A DNA stretch of 64,000 nucleotides from Shimia sp047124445 (GCF_047124445.1 NZ_CP138921.1:310001-374000), one strand, 5' to 3'. Shown: positions 24,914 to 34,393, numbered from the stretch's first letter. The notes: generated from the letters alone by a model not told the origin. Made by a program: numbers and translations.

Positions 24914-25906
24914 ATGGCGACGACTGACGAACCCGCCGCCAAACGTCCTCACATTCCTGTCCTGCTTGCGCCGCTTCTGCGCGCAGTGGCGCCGGTGTCG
25001 GGGCGGTGGCTGGATGGCACATTCGGGGCCGGGGGCTATACCCGCGGGCTGATCGAAGCTGGGGCCAGCAAAGTGTACGGCGTGGATCGTGATCCGCTGG
25101 CATTTGACATGGCGGCGCCTTGGGTTGGGGACTATGGCGATCAGATCGAGCTGGTCGCTGGTGTGTTTTCCAAGATGGATGATTATGCGCAGGACCTAGA
25201 CGGTGTGGTGCTCGACCTTGGGGTCAGTTCCATGCAGCTCGACTTGGCGGAGCGTGGCTTTTCTTTCATGAAGGACGGTCCGCTTGACATGCGCATGAGC
25301 CAGGAAGGGCCCTCAGCCGCAGACCTGGTGAATGAGGCCGACGAAGCCGATCTGGCCGATATCATCTATCAATATGGCGAAGAGCGCGCGAGCCGGCGCA
25401 TTGCCAAGGCGATTGTGCGCGAACGTAAGGCAGAGCCGATCACCACAACTTTGCGGTTGGCGGAGATTGTTGAGGGCTGTTTGCCACGGCCAAAGCCTGG
25501 GCAGAGTCATCCGGCAACGCGCAGTTTTCAGGCATTGCGGATTGCGGTGAATGACGAATATGGCGAGCTGTTTCGTGGGTTGATGGCTGCGGAGCGGGCC
25601 TTGAAGCCCGGTGGTTTGTTGGCGGTGGTGACCTTCCATTCGGTAGAAGATCGCATGGTCAAACGCTTCCTTCAGAGCCGCGCCGGAAAAACTGGTAATG
25701 TGAACCGCTATGCGCCCGAGACCGAACAGGAAAAGCCGGCGTTTGAGTTGATTACCCGTAAGGCGGTTGGGCCGGACCCGGATGAGTTGGAAGACAACCC
25801 GCGGGCCCGGTCTGCGAAGTTGCGCGTGGCACGACGCACCGATGCGCCGTCCGGTGAGGTTGCCGGAAAAGCCATTGGAATGCCAACACTTGGGGGACGT
25901 AAGTGA
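24914..25906 (+). CDS. rsmH: 16S rRNA m4C1402 N4-methyltransferase
   Basis: RsmH (MraW) methylates N4 of cytidine 1402 in 16S rRNA using SAM. The 330-residue protein has the typical HIPVLLAPLLRAVAP opening, the SAM loop DGTFGAGGYTRGLIEAG, DLGVSSMQLDLAERGFSFM, and the C-terminal VTFHSVEDRMVKRFLQSR. It is the second gene of the dcw cluster; its TGA overlaps the ATG of ftsL by one base. Confidence 0.97.
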   Translation: MATTDEPAAKRPHIPVLLAPLLRAVAPVSGRWLDGTFGAGGYTRGLIEAGASKVYGVDRDPLAFDMAAPWVGDYGDQIELVAGVFSKMDDYAQDLDGVVLDLGVSSMQLDLAERGFSFMKDGPLDMRMSQEGPSAADLVNEADEADLADIIYQYGEERASRRIAKAIVRERKAEPITTTLRLAEIVEGCLPRPKPGQSHPATRSFQALRIAVNDEYGELFRGLMAAERALKPGGLLAVVTFHSVEDRMVKRFLQSRAGKTGNVNRYAPETEQEKPAFELITRKAVGPDPDELEDNPRARSAKLRVARRTDAPSGEVAGKAIGMPTLGGRK

Positions 25907-26253
25907 TGCGGATGGTGTTGTTTATCCTGGCCGCAGGGATGGTGATTGCGCTCTCAGTTTGGGCCTATCAAGAGAACTATCGCACTCAGGCAATGATTGG
26001 CGAAACCGAGCGTTTGCAGCGTGAGATTGGCGAGGCGCGGGCGCGTTTGGCCGTGTTGAAGGCGGAGTGGGCCTATCTCAACCGTCCGGACCGGTTGCGC
26101 GATCTGACGGAAATCAACTACAACGACATGCAGCTTTTGCCGCTGCGCCCGGATCAGTTTGGCCGGATTGAGCAGGTGGCGTTCCCGTCCGTTGACGCGC
26201 CGATCAGCTTTGAGAATGCGGTGGAAGTCTCCTCTGAGGAGGCCAAGCCATGA
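25906..26253 (+). CDS. ftsL: Cell division protein FtsL
   Basis: A 115-residue bitopic membrane protein. One N-terminal membrane helix (MVLFILAAGMVIALSVWAYQ) is followed by a heptad-containing coiled coil (RLQREIGEARARLAVLKAEW) and the short FtsL motif YLNRPDRLRDLTEINY. FtsL bridges FtsB and FtsQ to FtsW and FtsI in the divisome. It is recognised mainly by this layout and by its place between rsmH and ftsI, since the family is poorly conserved. The ATG at 25906 overlaps the rsmH stop and a GGGGGACG site precedes it. The stop overlaps the ftsI ATG. Confidence 0.9.
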   Translation: MRMVLFILAAGMVIALSVWAYQENYRTQAMIGETERLQREIGEARARLAVLKAEWAYLNRPDRLRDLTEINYNDMQLLPLRPDQFGRIEQVAFPSVDAPISFENAVEVSSEEAKP

Positions 26254-28034
26254 TCCGCAAGCCGCTGCGACCGTTGGCGTCGATCTTGCATGCGCGCAGT
26301 GCCGGGGAAAACCCGGATCAGATTGAGCGCGCCAACCTGCGCGAACGGCATGAAGAGATGCGCAACAAGGGGCGTGCGCGGGCCGAAGGGCGGTTGCTCA
26401 TCATGGGCGCGCTGTTTGCTGGCGCGTTTCTGACGGTTGGCGCACGGATGGCCGTGGTCAGCATGTCCGAGGCGACCGAACCGCGCACCAGTTACGCGGG
26501 CAGCCGCATTCAGGCGGAGCGGGCGGATATTGTCGACCGCAAGGGCCGCATTCTGGCGACCAACTTGGAAACCCATTCCATCTATGCCCATCCGCATGAG
26601 ATGATTGACCCGGCATTTGCAGCGCAGAAACTGGCGGAAATCTTCCCCGATCTGGATGCCGAGAAGCTGGAACGTAGGTTCAAAGACGGGCGTAAGTTCT
26701 ACTGGGTGAAGAAAAAAATCTCCCCGGAGCAAAAGCAGGCGGTGCATGACATTGGTGAGCCGGGCTTGCTGTTTGGGCGTCGTGAAATGCGGCTTTATCC
26801 GAACGGGCGCTTGGCGGCGCACATCCTTGGCGGGGCGTCTTTTGGCGAAGAAGACGTGCATGACGCCGAGCTTGTTGGCGTTGCGGGTGTCGAAAAATAT
26901 TTCGACGATGCGCTGCGCGATCCGGCCAATGGCGACAAGGCGCTGACGCTGTCCATCGACCTGACCGTGCAGACTGCGGCTGAGCGGGTGCTCTGGGGCG
27001 GTATGAAGCTGATGAACGCCAAAGGTGCGAGCTCGGTTTTGATGGATGCGCACACCGGTGAGATTGTCTCCATGGTGAGCCTGCCGGACTTTGACCCGAA
27101 CAACCGGCCTAATCCGCCTGTGCAGGGGCAGGCGGCGGACAGCCCGTTGTTTAACCGTGCGGTGCAGGGGCTGTATGAGCTGGGGTCGACGTTTAAGATT
27201 TTCACGGCGGCGCAGTCGATGGAGCTTGGGTTGGCAAACCCGGAGACCAAGATCAACACCGCCGGACCGTTGCGTTGGGGCAAGTTCAAGATTCGCGATT
27301 TCCGCAACTACGGCGCGCAACTCACAGTCACCAAGGTGATCGTGAAGTCGTCCAATATCGGCACCGCACGCATGGCACAGGTGATTGGCGCAGCGCGGCA
27401 GCAGGATTTTCTGAAGCAGCTTGGCTTCTTTGAGCCAACACCAGTGGAGCTGGTCGAGGCAAAAGGCGCACAGCCGTTGCTGCCCAAAAACTGGTCCGAA
27501 CTCTCGACCATGACGATTTCCTATGGCCACGGTATGTCGGCCAGCCCATTGCATTTGGCGGCTGGCTATGCGGCGATTGCCAATGGCGGTACCAAGGTGG
27601 TGCCAACCATCCTGAAGCAGGATGAGGTGGTGAAAGGCGAGCGCGTGATGAGCGTGGCGAGTGCCGAAGCTTCGCGCCTTATGCTGCGCAAAGTGGTGAG
27701 CGAGGGTACCGCGTCTTTTGGCGAAGTTCCGGGCTACGCTGTGGGTGGCAAAACTGGCACCGCAGACAAGCCACTGGAGAGCGGGCGCGGGTATTATGAG
27801 GACAAGGTAATTGCCACCTTTGCCGCCATGTTCCCGGCGCATGATCCCAAATATGTGTTGATCCTTAGCTTGGATGAGCCAGTGGAGACCTCCGGTGATG
27901 AACCGCGACGGACGGCGGGTTGGACCGCAGTGCCGGTGGCGGCTGAGATGATCACACGCGTGGCTCCGCTTTTGGGGCTGCGTCCTGAGGTTGAGCCTGC
28001 GCCTTTGGCTGATATAACGCTGACATCAAACTAA
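26250..28034 (+). CDS. ftsI: Septal peptidoglycan transpeptidase FtsI (PBP3)
   Basis: A 594-residue class B penicillin-binding protein that crosslinks septal peptidoglycan with FtsW. It has a cytoplasmic N-terminus, one membrane helix (about 49-70), a pedestal domain (ERADIVDRKGRILATNLETH), and the transpeptidase domain. The active-site motifs are S313-T-F-K316 in ELGSTFKIFTAAQ, SSN in VKSSNIGTARMAQ and KTGT in VGGKTGTADKP. The start overlaps the ftsL stop (ATGA). It is slightly longer than the E. coli enzyme (588). Confidence 0.97.
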   Translation: MIRKPLRPLASILHARSAGENPDQIERANLRERHEEMRNKGRARAEGRLLIMGALFAGAFLTVGARMAVVSMSEATEPRTSYAGSRIQAERADIVDRKGRILATNLETHSIYAHPHEMIDPAFAAQKLAEIFPDLDAEKLERRFKDGRKFYWVKKKISPEQKQAVHDIGEPGLLFGRREMRLYPNGRLAAHILGGASFGEEDVHDAELVGVAGVEKYFDDALRDPANGDKALTLSIDLTVQTAAERVLWGGMKLMNAKGASSVLMDAHTGEIVSMVSLPDFDPNNRPNPPVQGQAADSPLFNRAVQGLYELGSTFKIFTAAQSMELGLANPETKINTAGPLRWGKFKIRDFRNYGAQLTVTKVIVKSSNIGTARMAQVIGAARQQDFLKQLGFFEPTPVELVEAKGAQPLLPKNWSELSTMTISYGHGMSASPLHLAAGYAAIANGGTKVVPTILKQDEVVKGERVMSVASAEASRLMLRKVVSEGTASFGEVPGYAVGGKTGTADKPLESGRGYYEDKVIATFAAMFPAHDPKYVLILSLDEPVETSGDEPRRTAGWTAVPVAAEMITRVAPLLGLRPEVEPAPLADITLTSN

Positions 28035-28055
28035 GCCAAATAAGGGCATTCACAG

Positions 28056-29537
28056 ATGGCAGCAGGCACAAAACAGCTTTCAGAATTGGGTCTGACAGCC
28101 ATGGGTGGGCTGAACCCGGCGATCACCGGATTGGCGGTGGACAGCCGTGAGGTGAAAGACGGGTTTCTCTTTGCGGCCTTGCCGGGCACGCGGGTGCATG
28201 GCGGTACGTTTATCCAGTTTGCGTTACGTATGGGCGCGGCGGCGATCCTGACCGATGCGGCGGGTGCCAAGATTGCCGAACAGGAGATGGCGGCGAGTGA
28301 CGCCGCGCTGGTGATAGCCGAAGATCCGCGTCAGGCGCTGGCTTATACGGCGGCGCTGTATTTTGGCGCGCAGCCGGGGATCATGGCGGCGGTGACCGGC
28401 ACCAATGGCAAGACCTCGGTGGCGACCTTCCTGCGCATGATCTGGCAGGAGTTGGGGCTTGAGGCGGTAAACCTGGGTACCACAGGCGTCGAAGGAGATT
28501 TCACCGCGCCGCTAAATCACACCACACCGGAGCCGATCACCTTGCACCGCACATTGGCGGCCGCGGCGGAGGCCGGGATTGGCTTTGCGGCGATGGAGGC
28601 TAGTTCGCATGGGTTGGCGCAGTGTCGTTTGGATGGGGTGCAATTGAAGGCGGCGGGGTTCACCAACTTCACGCAAGATCACCTCGATTACCACGAGACG
28701 TTTGATGAGTATTTCAACGCCAAAGCGGGGCTATTTGGCCGGGTGTTGCCCGACGATGGCACAGCGGTGATCAATGTCGATGATCCACGCGGTCTGGATA
28801 TGGCGATCATTGCTGGGGGCCGTGGCCAGGGTGTGATCACCGTAGGTAAGGCTGAGGCGGACATCGCGCTGATGGCGCAGCGGTTTGATGCAACCGGGCA
28901 GGACATTCGGTTTACGTTCCGGGGCAAGGCTTATCAGCAACGATTGAACCTGCTGGGCGGGTTTCAGGCGGAGAACGTTTTGTTGGCGTCAGGATTGGCG
29001 ATTGCCTGCGGTGCGGAGCCGGAGCGGGTCTTTGAAGTTTTGCATGAACTCAAAGGTGTGCGCGGGCGGATGCAGTTGGCGGCCACCCGCGAAAATGGCG
29101 CGGCAGTTTTTGTGGACTACGCCCACACGCCGGACGCGGTGGCGACCGCGCTTCAGGCGATGCGCCCGCATGTCATGGGGCGTCTGATTGTGATTGTCGG
29201 CGCGGGTGGTGATCGCGATGCGGCCAAACGGCCGTTGATGGGCCAAGCGGCGGCGCAAAACGCCGATGTGGTTTATGTGACTGATGACAACCCACGTACG
29301 GAAGATCCAGCCACGATCCGCGCGGCTGTTATGGAAGGTGCGCCAGAGGCCACTGAGGTGGACGACCGCGCCAAAGCCATCTTGCTGGCGGTGGATGCGT
29401 TGGGGCCCGGCGATACGTTGCTGATCGCGGGCAAAGGCCACGAAACCGGTCAGATTGTGGGCGAGGATGTGTTGCCATTTGATGATTGTGAACAGGCCAG
29501 TGTGGCCGTGGCTGCACTGGACGGGGGGATCGCATGA
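28056..29537 (+). CDS. murE: UDP-MurNAc-L-Ala-D-Glu:meso-diaminopimelate ligase
   Basis: MurE adds the third stem-peptide residue. The 493-residue ligase has the ATP loop VTGTNGKTSVATFLRMIW, the carbamylated-lysine region, and the DNPR motif (VTDDNPRTEDP) that specifies meso-diaminopimelate rather than lysine, in keeping with a Gram-negative wall. The N-terminal domain includes AVDSREVKDGFLFAALPGT, which binds the UDP part. It starts 21 bases after ftsI and overlaps murF by 4 bases. Confidence 0.97.
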   Translation: MAAGTKQLSELGLTAMGGLNPAITGLAVDSREVKDGFLFAALPGTRVHGGTFIQFALRMGAAAILTDAAGAKIAEQEMAASDAALVIAEDPRQALAYTAALYFGAQPGIMAAVTGTNGKTSVATFLRMIWQELGLEAVNLGTTGVEGDFTAPLNHTTPEPITLHRTLAAAAEAGIGFAAMEASSHGLAQCRLDGVQLKAAGFTNFTQDHLDYHETFDEYFNAKAGLFGRVLPDDGTAVINVDDPRGLDMAIIAGGRGQGVITVGKAEADIALMAQRFDATGQDIRFTFRGKAYQQRLNLLGGFQAENVLLASGLAIACGAEPERVFEVLHELKGVRGRMQLAATRENGAAVFVDYAHTPDAVATALQAMRPHVMGRLIVIVGAGGDRDAAKRPLMGQAAAQNADVVYVTDDNPRTEDPATIRAAVMEGAPEATEVDDRAKAILLAVDALGPGDTLLIAGKGHETGQIVGEDVLPFDDCEQASVAVAALDGGIA

Positions 29538-30976
29538 GCCTGTGGACATCTGAGGCTGCCGCTAAAGCGACCGGCGGCAAAGTCACCACTGCGTGGGAAT
29601 GTTCCGGCGTTTCGATTGACACGCGCACCATTGAAACGGGCGACTTGTTTGTGGCGCTGACCGCGGCGCGGGATGGGCACGAGTTTGTGGCGCAGGCATT
29701 GGAAAAAGGCGCGGCAGCGGCTTTGGTGAGCCGCGTGCCGGAGGGCGTGTCGCCGGATGCGCCTTTGTTGATTGTGGACGATGTGCTTGAGGGCCTGGAG
29801 GCGCTTGGCCGGGCAGGCCGCGCGCGCACGAACGCGCGGGTTGTGGCGGTGACCGGCTCGGTTGGCAAAACCTCCACCAAAGAAATGCTGCGCGCCATCT
29901 TGGGCGGGCAGGGCCGGACCCATGCCTCTGTGGCGAGCTACAACAACCATTGGGGCGTGCCACTGACCCTCGCACGGATGCCGCAGGACACCGAGTTTGC
30001 GGTGATCGAGATTGGCATGAACCACCCCGGTGAGATTTCACCGCTTGCCAAGATGGCCCGCCCGCATGTGGCGCTGGTGACCACGGTGGCGGCGGTGCAT
30101 CTGGAGGCCTTTGAGAACGTTGCGGGTATCGCGCAGGAAAAGGCGGCGGTGTTTGACGGGCTGGAACCGGATGGCATCGCGATTGTGAACGCCGACATTG
30201 AGACCGCTGATGTGTTGCGCGCCCACGCGCGAAGCCAGTCTGCTGAGATTCAGGAGTTTGGCGAAAGTGCCAAAGACTGGCGGTTGGGCGATGTGAAGCT
30301 GACCGGCAATGTCACTGTGGCGCGTGCCATTCATGGCGGCGATTTGGCGATGTTCAAAGTGCAAAGCGCAGGCCGGCATTTTGCCATGAACGGGCTGGGC
30401 GCTTTGGCCTCTGCCGAAGCGTTAGGTGCGGATTTGGCGCTATCGGTGGCTGCTCTGGGGCGCTGGACGCCATTTGTGGGCCGTGGCGCGCGAGAAACGA
30501 TTTATTTGGACCCGGTGGAAACCGAGCGCACTCTGGAGCTGATCGACGAGGCTTACAATGCCAATCCAACCAGCCTAGGGGCGGCGTTGGAAGTGCTCGC
30601 GGCGGCGGTGCCCACCAATGGCGTGGGGCGTATCGGCAAGGGCCGTCGTATTGCCTTTGTCGGCGACATGAAAGAGCTTGGCCCGCAAGAGGTTGAGATG
30701 CATGCGGATTTGGCGGATCACCCTGCGATGAAAGACATCGACGTGGTGCATTGCATCGGCCCGCTGATGCAACATCTTCACGCCGCATTGCCGGAAGAAA
30801 AGCAAGGGCAATGGGTCACCACCAGTGCCGAGTTGGTGCCCGATGTGCGCAAGCTGGTGGATGCGGGCGATGTGGTGATGGCCAAGGGCAGCCTGTCGAT
30901 GGCGCTGTCCAAGGTGGTTGACGCCATCCGCAATCTGGGCCATCCCGCCCCGCAATCCAAGAACGAGGACGCGTAA
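29534..30976 (+). CDS. murF: UDP-MurNAc-tripeptide:D-Ala-D-Ala ligase
   Basis: MurF attaches D-Ala-D-Ala to complete the pentapeptide precursor. The 480-residue ligase shows the ATP loop VTGSVGKTSTKEMLRAIL, an N-terminal domain with VSIDTRTIETGDLFVAL, the EIGMNHPGEI motif of the central domain, and EAYNANPTSLGAALEVLAA in the C-terminal domain. The start overlaps the murE stop (ATGA), and its TAA overlaps the mraY ATG by one base (TAATG), so the cluster is tightly coupled here. Confidence 0.97.
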   Translation: MSLWTSEAAAKATGGKVTTAWECSGVSIDTRTIETGDLFVALTAARDGHEFVAQALEKGAAAALVSRVPEGVSPDAPLLIVDDVLEGLEALGRAGRARTNARVVAVTGSVGKTSTKEMLRAILGGQGRTHASVASYNNHWGVPLTLARMPQDTEFAVIEIGMNHPGEISPLAKMARPHVALVTTVAAVHLEAFENVAGIAQEKAAVFDGLEPDGIAIVNADIETADVLRAHARSQSAEIQEFGESAKDWRLGDVKLTGNVTVARAIHGGDLAMFKVQSAGRHFAMNGLGALASAEALGADLALSVAALGRWTPFVGRGARETIYLDPVETERTLELIDEAYNANPTSLGAALEVLAAAVPTNGVGRIGKGRRIAFVGDMKELGPQEVEMHADLADHPAMKDIDVVHCIGPLMQHLHAALPEEKQGQWVTTSAELVPDVRKLVDAGDVVMAKGSLSMALSKVVDAIRNLGHPAPQSKNEDA

Positions 30977-32058
30977 TGTTTTATTGGCTGACCAGCCTGT
31001 CAGACGGCGGTGATTTTTTTAACCTGTTTCGCTACATCACCTTCCGTGCAGGCGGCGCGTTTATGACGGCGCTGATCTTTGGCTTCATTTTTGGCAAGCC
31101 GCTGATCAACGTGCTGCGCCGCAAGCAAGGCAAAGGCCAGCCGATCCGGGATGATGGTCCTGAAGGGCATTTTGCGAAGGCGGGCACGCCCACCATGGGC
31201 GGCTTGCTGATCGTGGGCGCCCTGGTGACGTCGACCTTGCTTTGGGCGCGGTGGGACAATGGCTTTGTCTGGCTGGTTCTGTTTGTGACACTGGCCTATG
31301 GGCTGATTGGCTTTGCTGATGACTACGCCAAGGTTTCCAAGCAAAACACCAAAGGCGTGTCGAGCAAGGTCCGCTTGCTGTTGGGGTTTGTGATTGCCGG
31401 TGTGGCCGGTGTCTGGGCGACTTATTTGCAGCCGGAAACCCTGCAGTTGCAGCTGGCGGTGCCGGTCTTCAAAGAAGTGCTGATCAACCTGAGCTGGGCC
31501 TATATTCCCTTTGCCATGTTTGTAGTGGTCGGCGCGGCCAATGCGGTGAACCTGACCGATGGGTTGGATGGACTGGCGATTATGCCGGTGATGATTGCCG
31601 CCGGTGCTCTGGGGGTGATTGCCTATGCGGTGGGTCGTGTCGATTTCACGCAATACCTGGATGTGCACTACGTGCCGGGCACAGGCGAAATTCTGATCTT
31701 TGTCGCCGGTCTGATTGGCGGCGGCTTGGGCTTCCTCTGGTATAACGCGCCACCGGCGGCCGTGTTCATGGGCGACACCGGCTCTTTGGCACTTGGTGGT
31801 GCTTTGGGTGCCATCGCTGTCTCCACAAAACACGAGTTGGTGCTGGGCATCATTGGCGGCCTGTTTGTGGTGGAAGCGCTCAGCGTGATCATTCAGGTGC
31901 TCTATTTCAAACGCACCGGCAAACGTGTGTTCCTGATGGCACCAATCCATCACCACTATGAGAAAAAGGGGTGGTCGGAGCCGCAGATTGTGATCCGTTT
32001 CTGGATTGTTGCGGTGATCCTTGCGATGATTGGACTGGCGACGCTGAAACTGCGCTAA
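30976..32058 (+). CDS. mraY: Phospho-MurNAc-pentapeptide translocase MraY
   Basis: MraY transfers phospho-MurNAc-pentapeptide to undecaprenyl phosphate, making lipid I at the inner membrane. The 360-residue polytopic protein (about ten helices) carries the family motifs: TPTMGGLLIVGALV, GFADDYAKVSKQNTKGVSSK with the catalytic Asp pair, NAVNLTDGLDGLAI and FMGDTGSLALGGALG, and the MAPIHHHYEKKGWSEPQIV histidine motif. A terminator follows 21 bases after the stop, ending the first dcw transcription unit. Confidence 0.98.
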   Translation: MFYWLTSLSDGGDFFNLFRYITFRAGGAFMTALIFGFIFGKPLINVLRRKQGKGQPIRDDGPEGHFAKAGTPTMGGLLIVGALVTSTLLWARWDNGFVWLVLFVTLAYGLIGFADDYAKVSKQNTKGVSSKVRLLLGFVIAGVAGVWATYLQPETLQLQLAVPVFKEVLINLSWAYIPFAMFVVVGAANAVNLTDGLDGLAIMPVMIAAGALGVIAYAVGRVDFTQYLDVHYVPGTGEILIFVAGLIGGGLGFLWYNAPPAAVFMGDTGSLALGGALGAIAVSTKHELVLGIIGGLFVVEALSVIIQVLYFKRTGKRVFLMAPIHHHYEKKGWSEPQIVIRFWIVAVILAMIGLATLKLR

Positions 32059-32079
32059 TGGTCAGGAACACCAAGGTTG

Positions 32080-32102
32080 AGGGCGCTATCGGCGCCCTTT
32101 TT
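32080..32102 (+). terminator. Rho-independent terminator after mraY
   Basis: AGGGCGC (32080-32086), loop TATCG, GCGCCCT (32092-32098), followed by TTTTT. It interrupts the dcw cluster between mraY and murD. Confidence 0.85.
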
Positions 32103-32111
32103 CATGCCCTC

Positions 32112-32153
32112 AGGCTTCTTCTAACACCAAATATCCCCGCCGGAGGTTCCTCA
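32112..32153 (+). repeat. Dispersed intergenic repeat, copy 4 (short form)
   Basis: GGCTTCTTCTAACACCAAAT, then ATCCCCGCCGGAG and a small GAGG-TT-CCTC hairpin. It lacks the GGGGC hairpin of the other copies. It lies just 3' of the mraY terminator. Confidence 0.55.
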
Positions 32154-32220
32154 AACTGGCCACTTGTACCATCGTCTGCGGAAAGGCACTGTGCGCGCAA
32201 GACGACAAGGGGGACATCAC

Positions 32221-33621
32221 ATGATTCCAGTGCAGGGGTTTGCAGGCGCAAAAGTGGCGGTTTTGGGTTTGGGCCGGTCTGGTTTGGCAACCGCGCGGGC
32301 GTTGCGTGCAGGTGGTGCGGAAGCGATTTGCTGGGACGACAACCCATCGGCGCGGGAAACGGCGGAAGACGAAGGCTTCACCTGCCGCGACCTGTCTCGT
32401 GAGGGCGCGTTTGAGGATATTGCCAGCCTAATCGTATCCCCCGGCATTCCGCATTTGTATCCGGAGCCGAACCCCGTTGTGGCCGCAGCCTTGGAGGCAG
32501 GCGTGCCGGTGGACAACGACATTGGGCTGTTTTTCCGCAGCTTTGCCACGCGGCAATGGGACAGTTTTGAGGTCACGCCCAAGGTGGTGACGGTGACCGG
32601 GTCTAATGGGAAGTCCACCACCTCGGCGCTGATACACCATGTGTTAAGCGAGGCGGGGCGGCGCACGCAGCTGGCAGGCAATATTGGTCGCGGGGTGCTG
32701 GATATTGATCCGGCGGAAGATGGTGATGTGGTGGTGTTGGAGCTGTCGAGCTATCAGACCGATCTGGCGAGGAGCCTGACGCCGGATGTGGCGGTGTTTA
32801 CCAATCTCAGCCCGGATCATCTCGATCGACATGCCGGGATGGGCGGCTATTTTGCGGCCAAGCGTCGCTTGTTTGCCGAAGGCGGGCCGGATCGCGCGAT
32901 TGTGGGCGTCGACGAGATTGAGGGCAAATATCTGGCGGGGCAGCTGTCAGAAGGGCCTGCGGATGATCGGGTGATGCGGATTTCCACCGAACGCAAGCTG
33001 ACCGGAGCGGGCTGGAATGTCTTTGCCCGCAAGGGGTACCTGAGTGAGTACCGCAAAGGCCGTCAGGCGGGGTCGATTGATCTGCGCAATATCAAAGGCT
33101 TGCCGGGCACGCACAACCACCAGAATGCCTGCGCCGCTTATGCGGTGTGCCGGTCATTGGGGTTGGCCCCGCGTGTTATTGAGGCCGGATTTGCCTCCTT
33201 TGGGGGCTTGCCGCATCGCAGTCAGATCATCGCAGAGCAGGACGGCGTGACCTATGTGAACGACAGCAAGGCCACCAACGTGGATGCTGCCAAAAAAGCG
33301 CTGTCCGCATTCACAAACATCCGCTGGATTTGCGGCGGGCTGGAGAAAGAGGGCGGTCTGGGCGATCTGGTTGAGAGTGCCGGTGGCGTCAAGAAGGCCT
33401 ATGTGATTGGGCGCGAGGCTGCCAGTTTTGCCATGCAGCTCAAAGGCATTGAGGCGGAGGTTTGCACCGATATGGCGACGGCTGTGGCCAAAGCCGCAGC
33501 GGAAGCAGAGGCGGGCGATACGGTGTTGTTGGCGCCAGCGGCGGCCAGTTTTGATCAGTACAACAGCTTTGAGAAACGCGGCGAGGATTTTGCCAAATGT
33601 GTCGAGCAGGCGCTCTCTTAA
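32221..33621 (+). CDS. murD: UDP-MurNAc-L-alanine:D-glutamate ligase
   Basis: MurD adds D-glutamate to UDP-MurNAc-L-Ala. The 466-residue protein begins MIPVQGFAGAKVAVLGLGRS with the GLGRSGLAT dinucleotide-like loop, has the ATP loop VTVTGSNGKSTTSALIHH, LELSSYQTDLARSL, and the C-terminal NDSKATNVDAAKKALSAF typical of MurD. AAGGGGG lies upstream of the ATG at 32221; an in-frame start 19 codons earlier is unlikely. Because a terminator follows mraY, murD probably has its own promoter in 32103-32220. The dcw order is broken after this gene by an 8.7-kb insert. Confidence 0.97.
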   Translation: MIPVQGFAGAKVAVLGLGRSGLATARALRAGGAEAICWDDNPSARETAEDEGFTCRDLSREGAFEDIASLIVSPGIPHLYPEPNPVVAAALEAGVPVDNDIGLFFRSFATRQWDSFEVTPKVVTVTGSNGKSTTSALIHHVLSEAGRRTQLAGNIGRGVLDIDPAEDGDVVVLELSSYQTDLARSLTPDVAVFTNLSPDHLDRHAGMGGYFAAKRRLFAEGGPDRAIVGVDEIEGKYLAGQLSEGPADDRVMRISTERKLTGAGWNVFARKGYLSEYRKGRQAGSIDLRNIKGLPGTHNHQNACAAYAVCRSLGLAPRVIEAGFASFGGLPHRSQIIAEQDGVTYVNDSKATNVDAAKKALSAFTNIRWICGGLEKEGGLGDLVESAGGVKKAYVIGREAASFAMQLKGIEAEVCTDMATAVAKAAAEAEAGDTVLLAPAAASFDQYNSFEKRGEDFAKCVEQALS

Positions 33622-33782
33622 AGGAAGGCGCTGTCACGCCTTTTTAACGGGTTTGATCAACATCAAAGTGGGCGGAAATTGGCCTGTCTATCCTGAATTC
33701 ACGCAAGGAAATGAAGAGCTTGTTCCTTGTAAATCACGCAGACGATCATAGGTCTGTAGTGTAACGATGAAAGGATCTGACG

Positions 33783-34100
33783 ATGCAAATTCAGGTGAAT
33801 ACCGACAACTTCATTCATGGTGACGAGCGTGTGATCGAGGTGGCTGAGCTGGCCGTTTCCAACGATCTGGAACATATGAGCGACCGTCTCACCCGAGTGG
33901 AAGTGCACCTGAAAGATCAGAACGCGGACAAACACGGGCCGGACCACATCCTCTGCACCATGGAGGCGCGCCCGCGTGGCAAAGGCCCGCTGTCTGCGCA
34001 TCATGAGGCCGCGGATATTCAGGCGGCGCTGAAAGGGGCTGCGAAGAAACTGCGCACCCGCCTGACCAGCGAGTTTGGCAAGGCCGACAAGCACCACTGA
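33783..34100 (+). CDS. HPF/RaiA-type ribosome-associated protein (short form)
   Basis: A 105-residue protein with the fold pattern of ribosome hibernation factors (S30AE/HPF): MQIQVNTDNFIHGDERVIEV, VEVHLKDQNADKHGPDHI, CTMEARPRGKGPLSAHHEAA, then a helix DIQAALKGAAKKLRTRL. It is the short form without the C-terminal dimerisation domain found in long HPF. It presumably binds the small subunit in slow growth, which is inferred. AAAGGA precedes the ATG. It stands alone between murD and a strong terminator. Confidence 0.75.
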   Translation: MQIQVNTDNFIHGDERVIEVAELAVSNDLEHMSDRLTRVEVHLKDQNADKHGPDHILCTMEARPRGKGPLSAHHEAADIQAALKGAAKKLRTRLTSEFGKADKHH

Positions 34101-34134
34101 TCCCACAGTTAATCTCATAGGATCAGAATCACGC

Positions 34135-34165
34135 GGCGTCGCCAATGTTTGGCGACGCCTTTTTT
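34135..34165 (+). terminator. Rho-independent terminator after the HPF-like gene
   Basis: GGCGTCGCCAA (34135-34145), loop TGT, TTGGCGACGCC (34149-34159), then TTTTTTG: a perfect 11-bp stem with a T run. Confidence 0.93.
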
Positions 34166-34186
34166 GTGCTATGCTGTTTCTGAAGT

Positions 34187-34375
34187 ATGGGGGAAGGGAC
34201 TGTGCATTTTGATATCGCGCATACGGTCATCATAGTTGTGGCCCTGGTTGTGACCAAACTCTTCATGAGTGTCACGGGCCTTGTGTCGGAAGAAGAGCGC
34301 AAGCAAGTCAGCTGGAAGATGATCCTCGCCTACTTTGTCGTCGTTTTATTTGTGAACGCTGTGTGGGAGCACTGA
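34187..34375 (+). CDS. Small two-helix membrane protein
   Basis: A protein of up to 62 residues I do not recognise. Two hydrophobic segments (IAHTVIIVVALVVTKLFM and KMILAYFVVVLFVNAVW) flank a short charged loop (SEEERKQVS). The start could be the ATG at 34187 or the GTG at 34202, which has GGGGGA 7 bases upstream and would give 57 residues. It lies between a strong terminator and the convergent BaiN-type gene, so it must have its own promoter if expressed. Codon use looks host-like. Confidence 0.5.
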   Translation: MGEGTVHFDIAHTVIIVVALVVTKLFMSVTGLVSEEERKQVSWKMILAYFVVVLFVNAVWEH

Positions 34376-34393
34376 CATATCCAGGCAGTGCCC

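Noticed and set aside
26154..27842. 562-codon minus-strand frame opposite ftsI
   Set aside because: Shadow frame with no domain or start signal; ftsI is complete on the plus strand.
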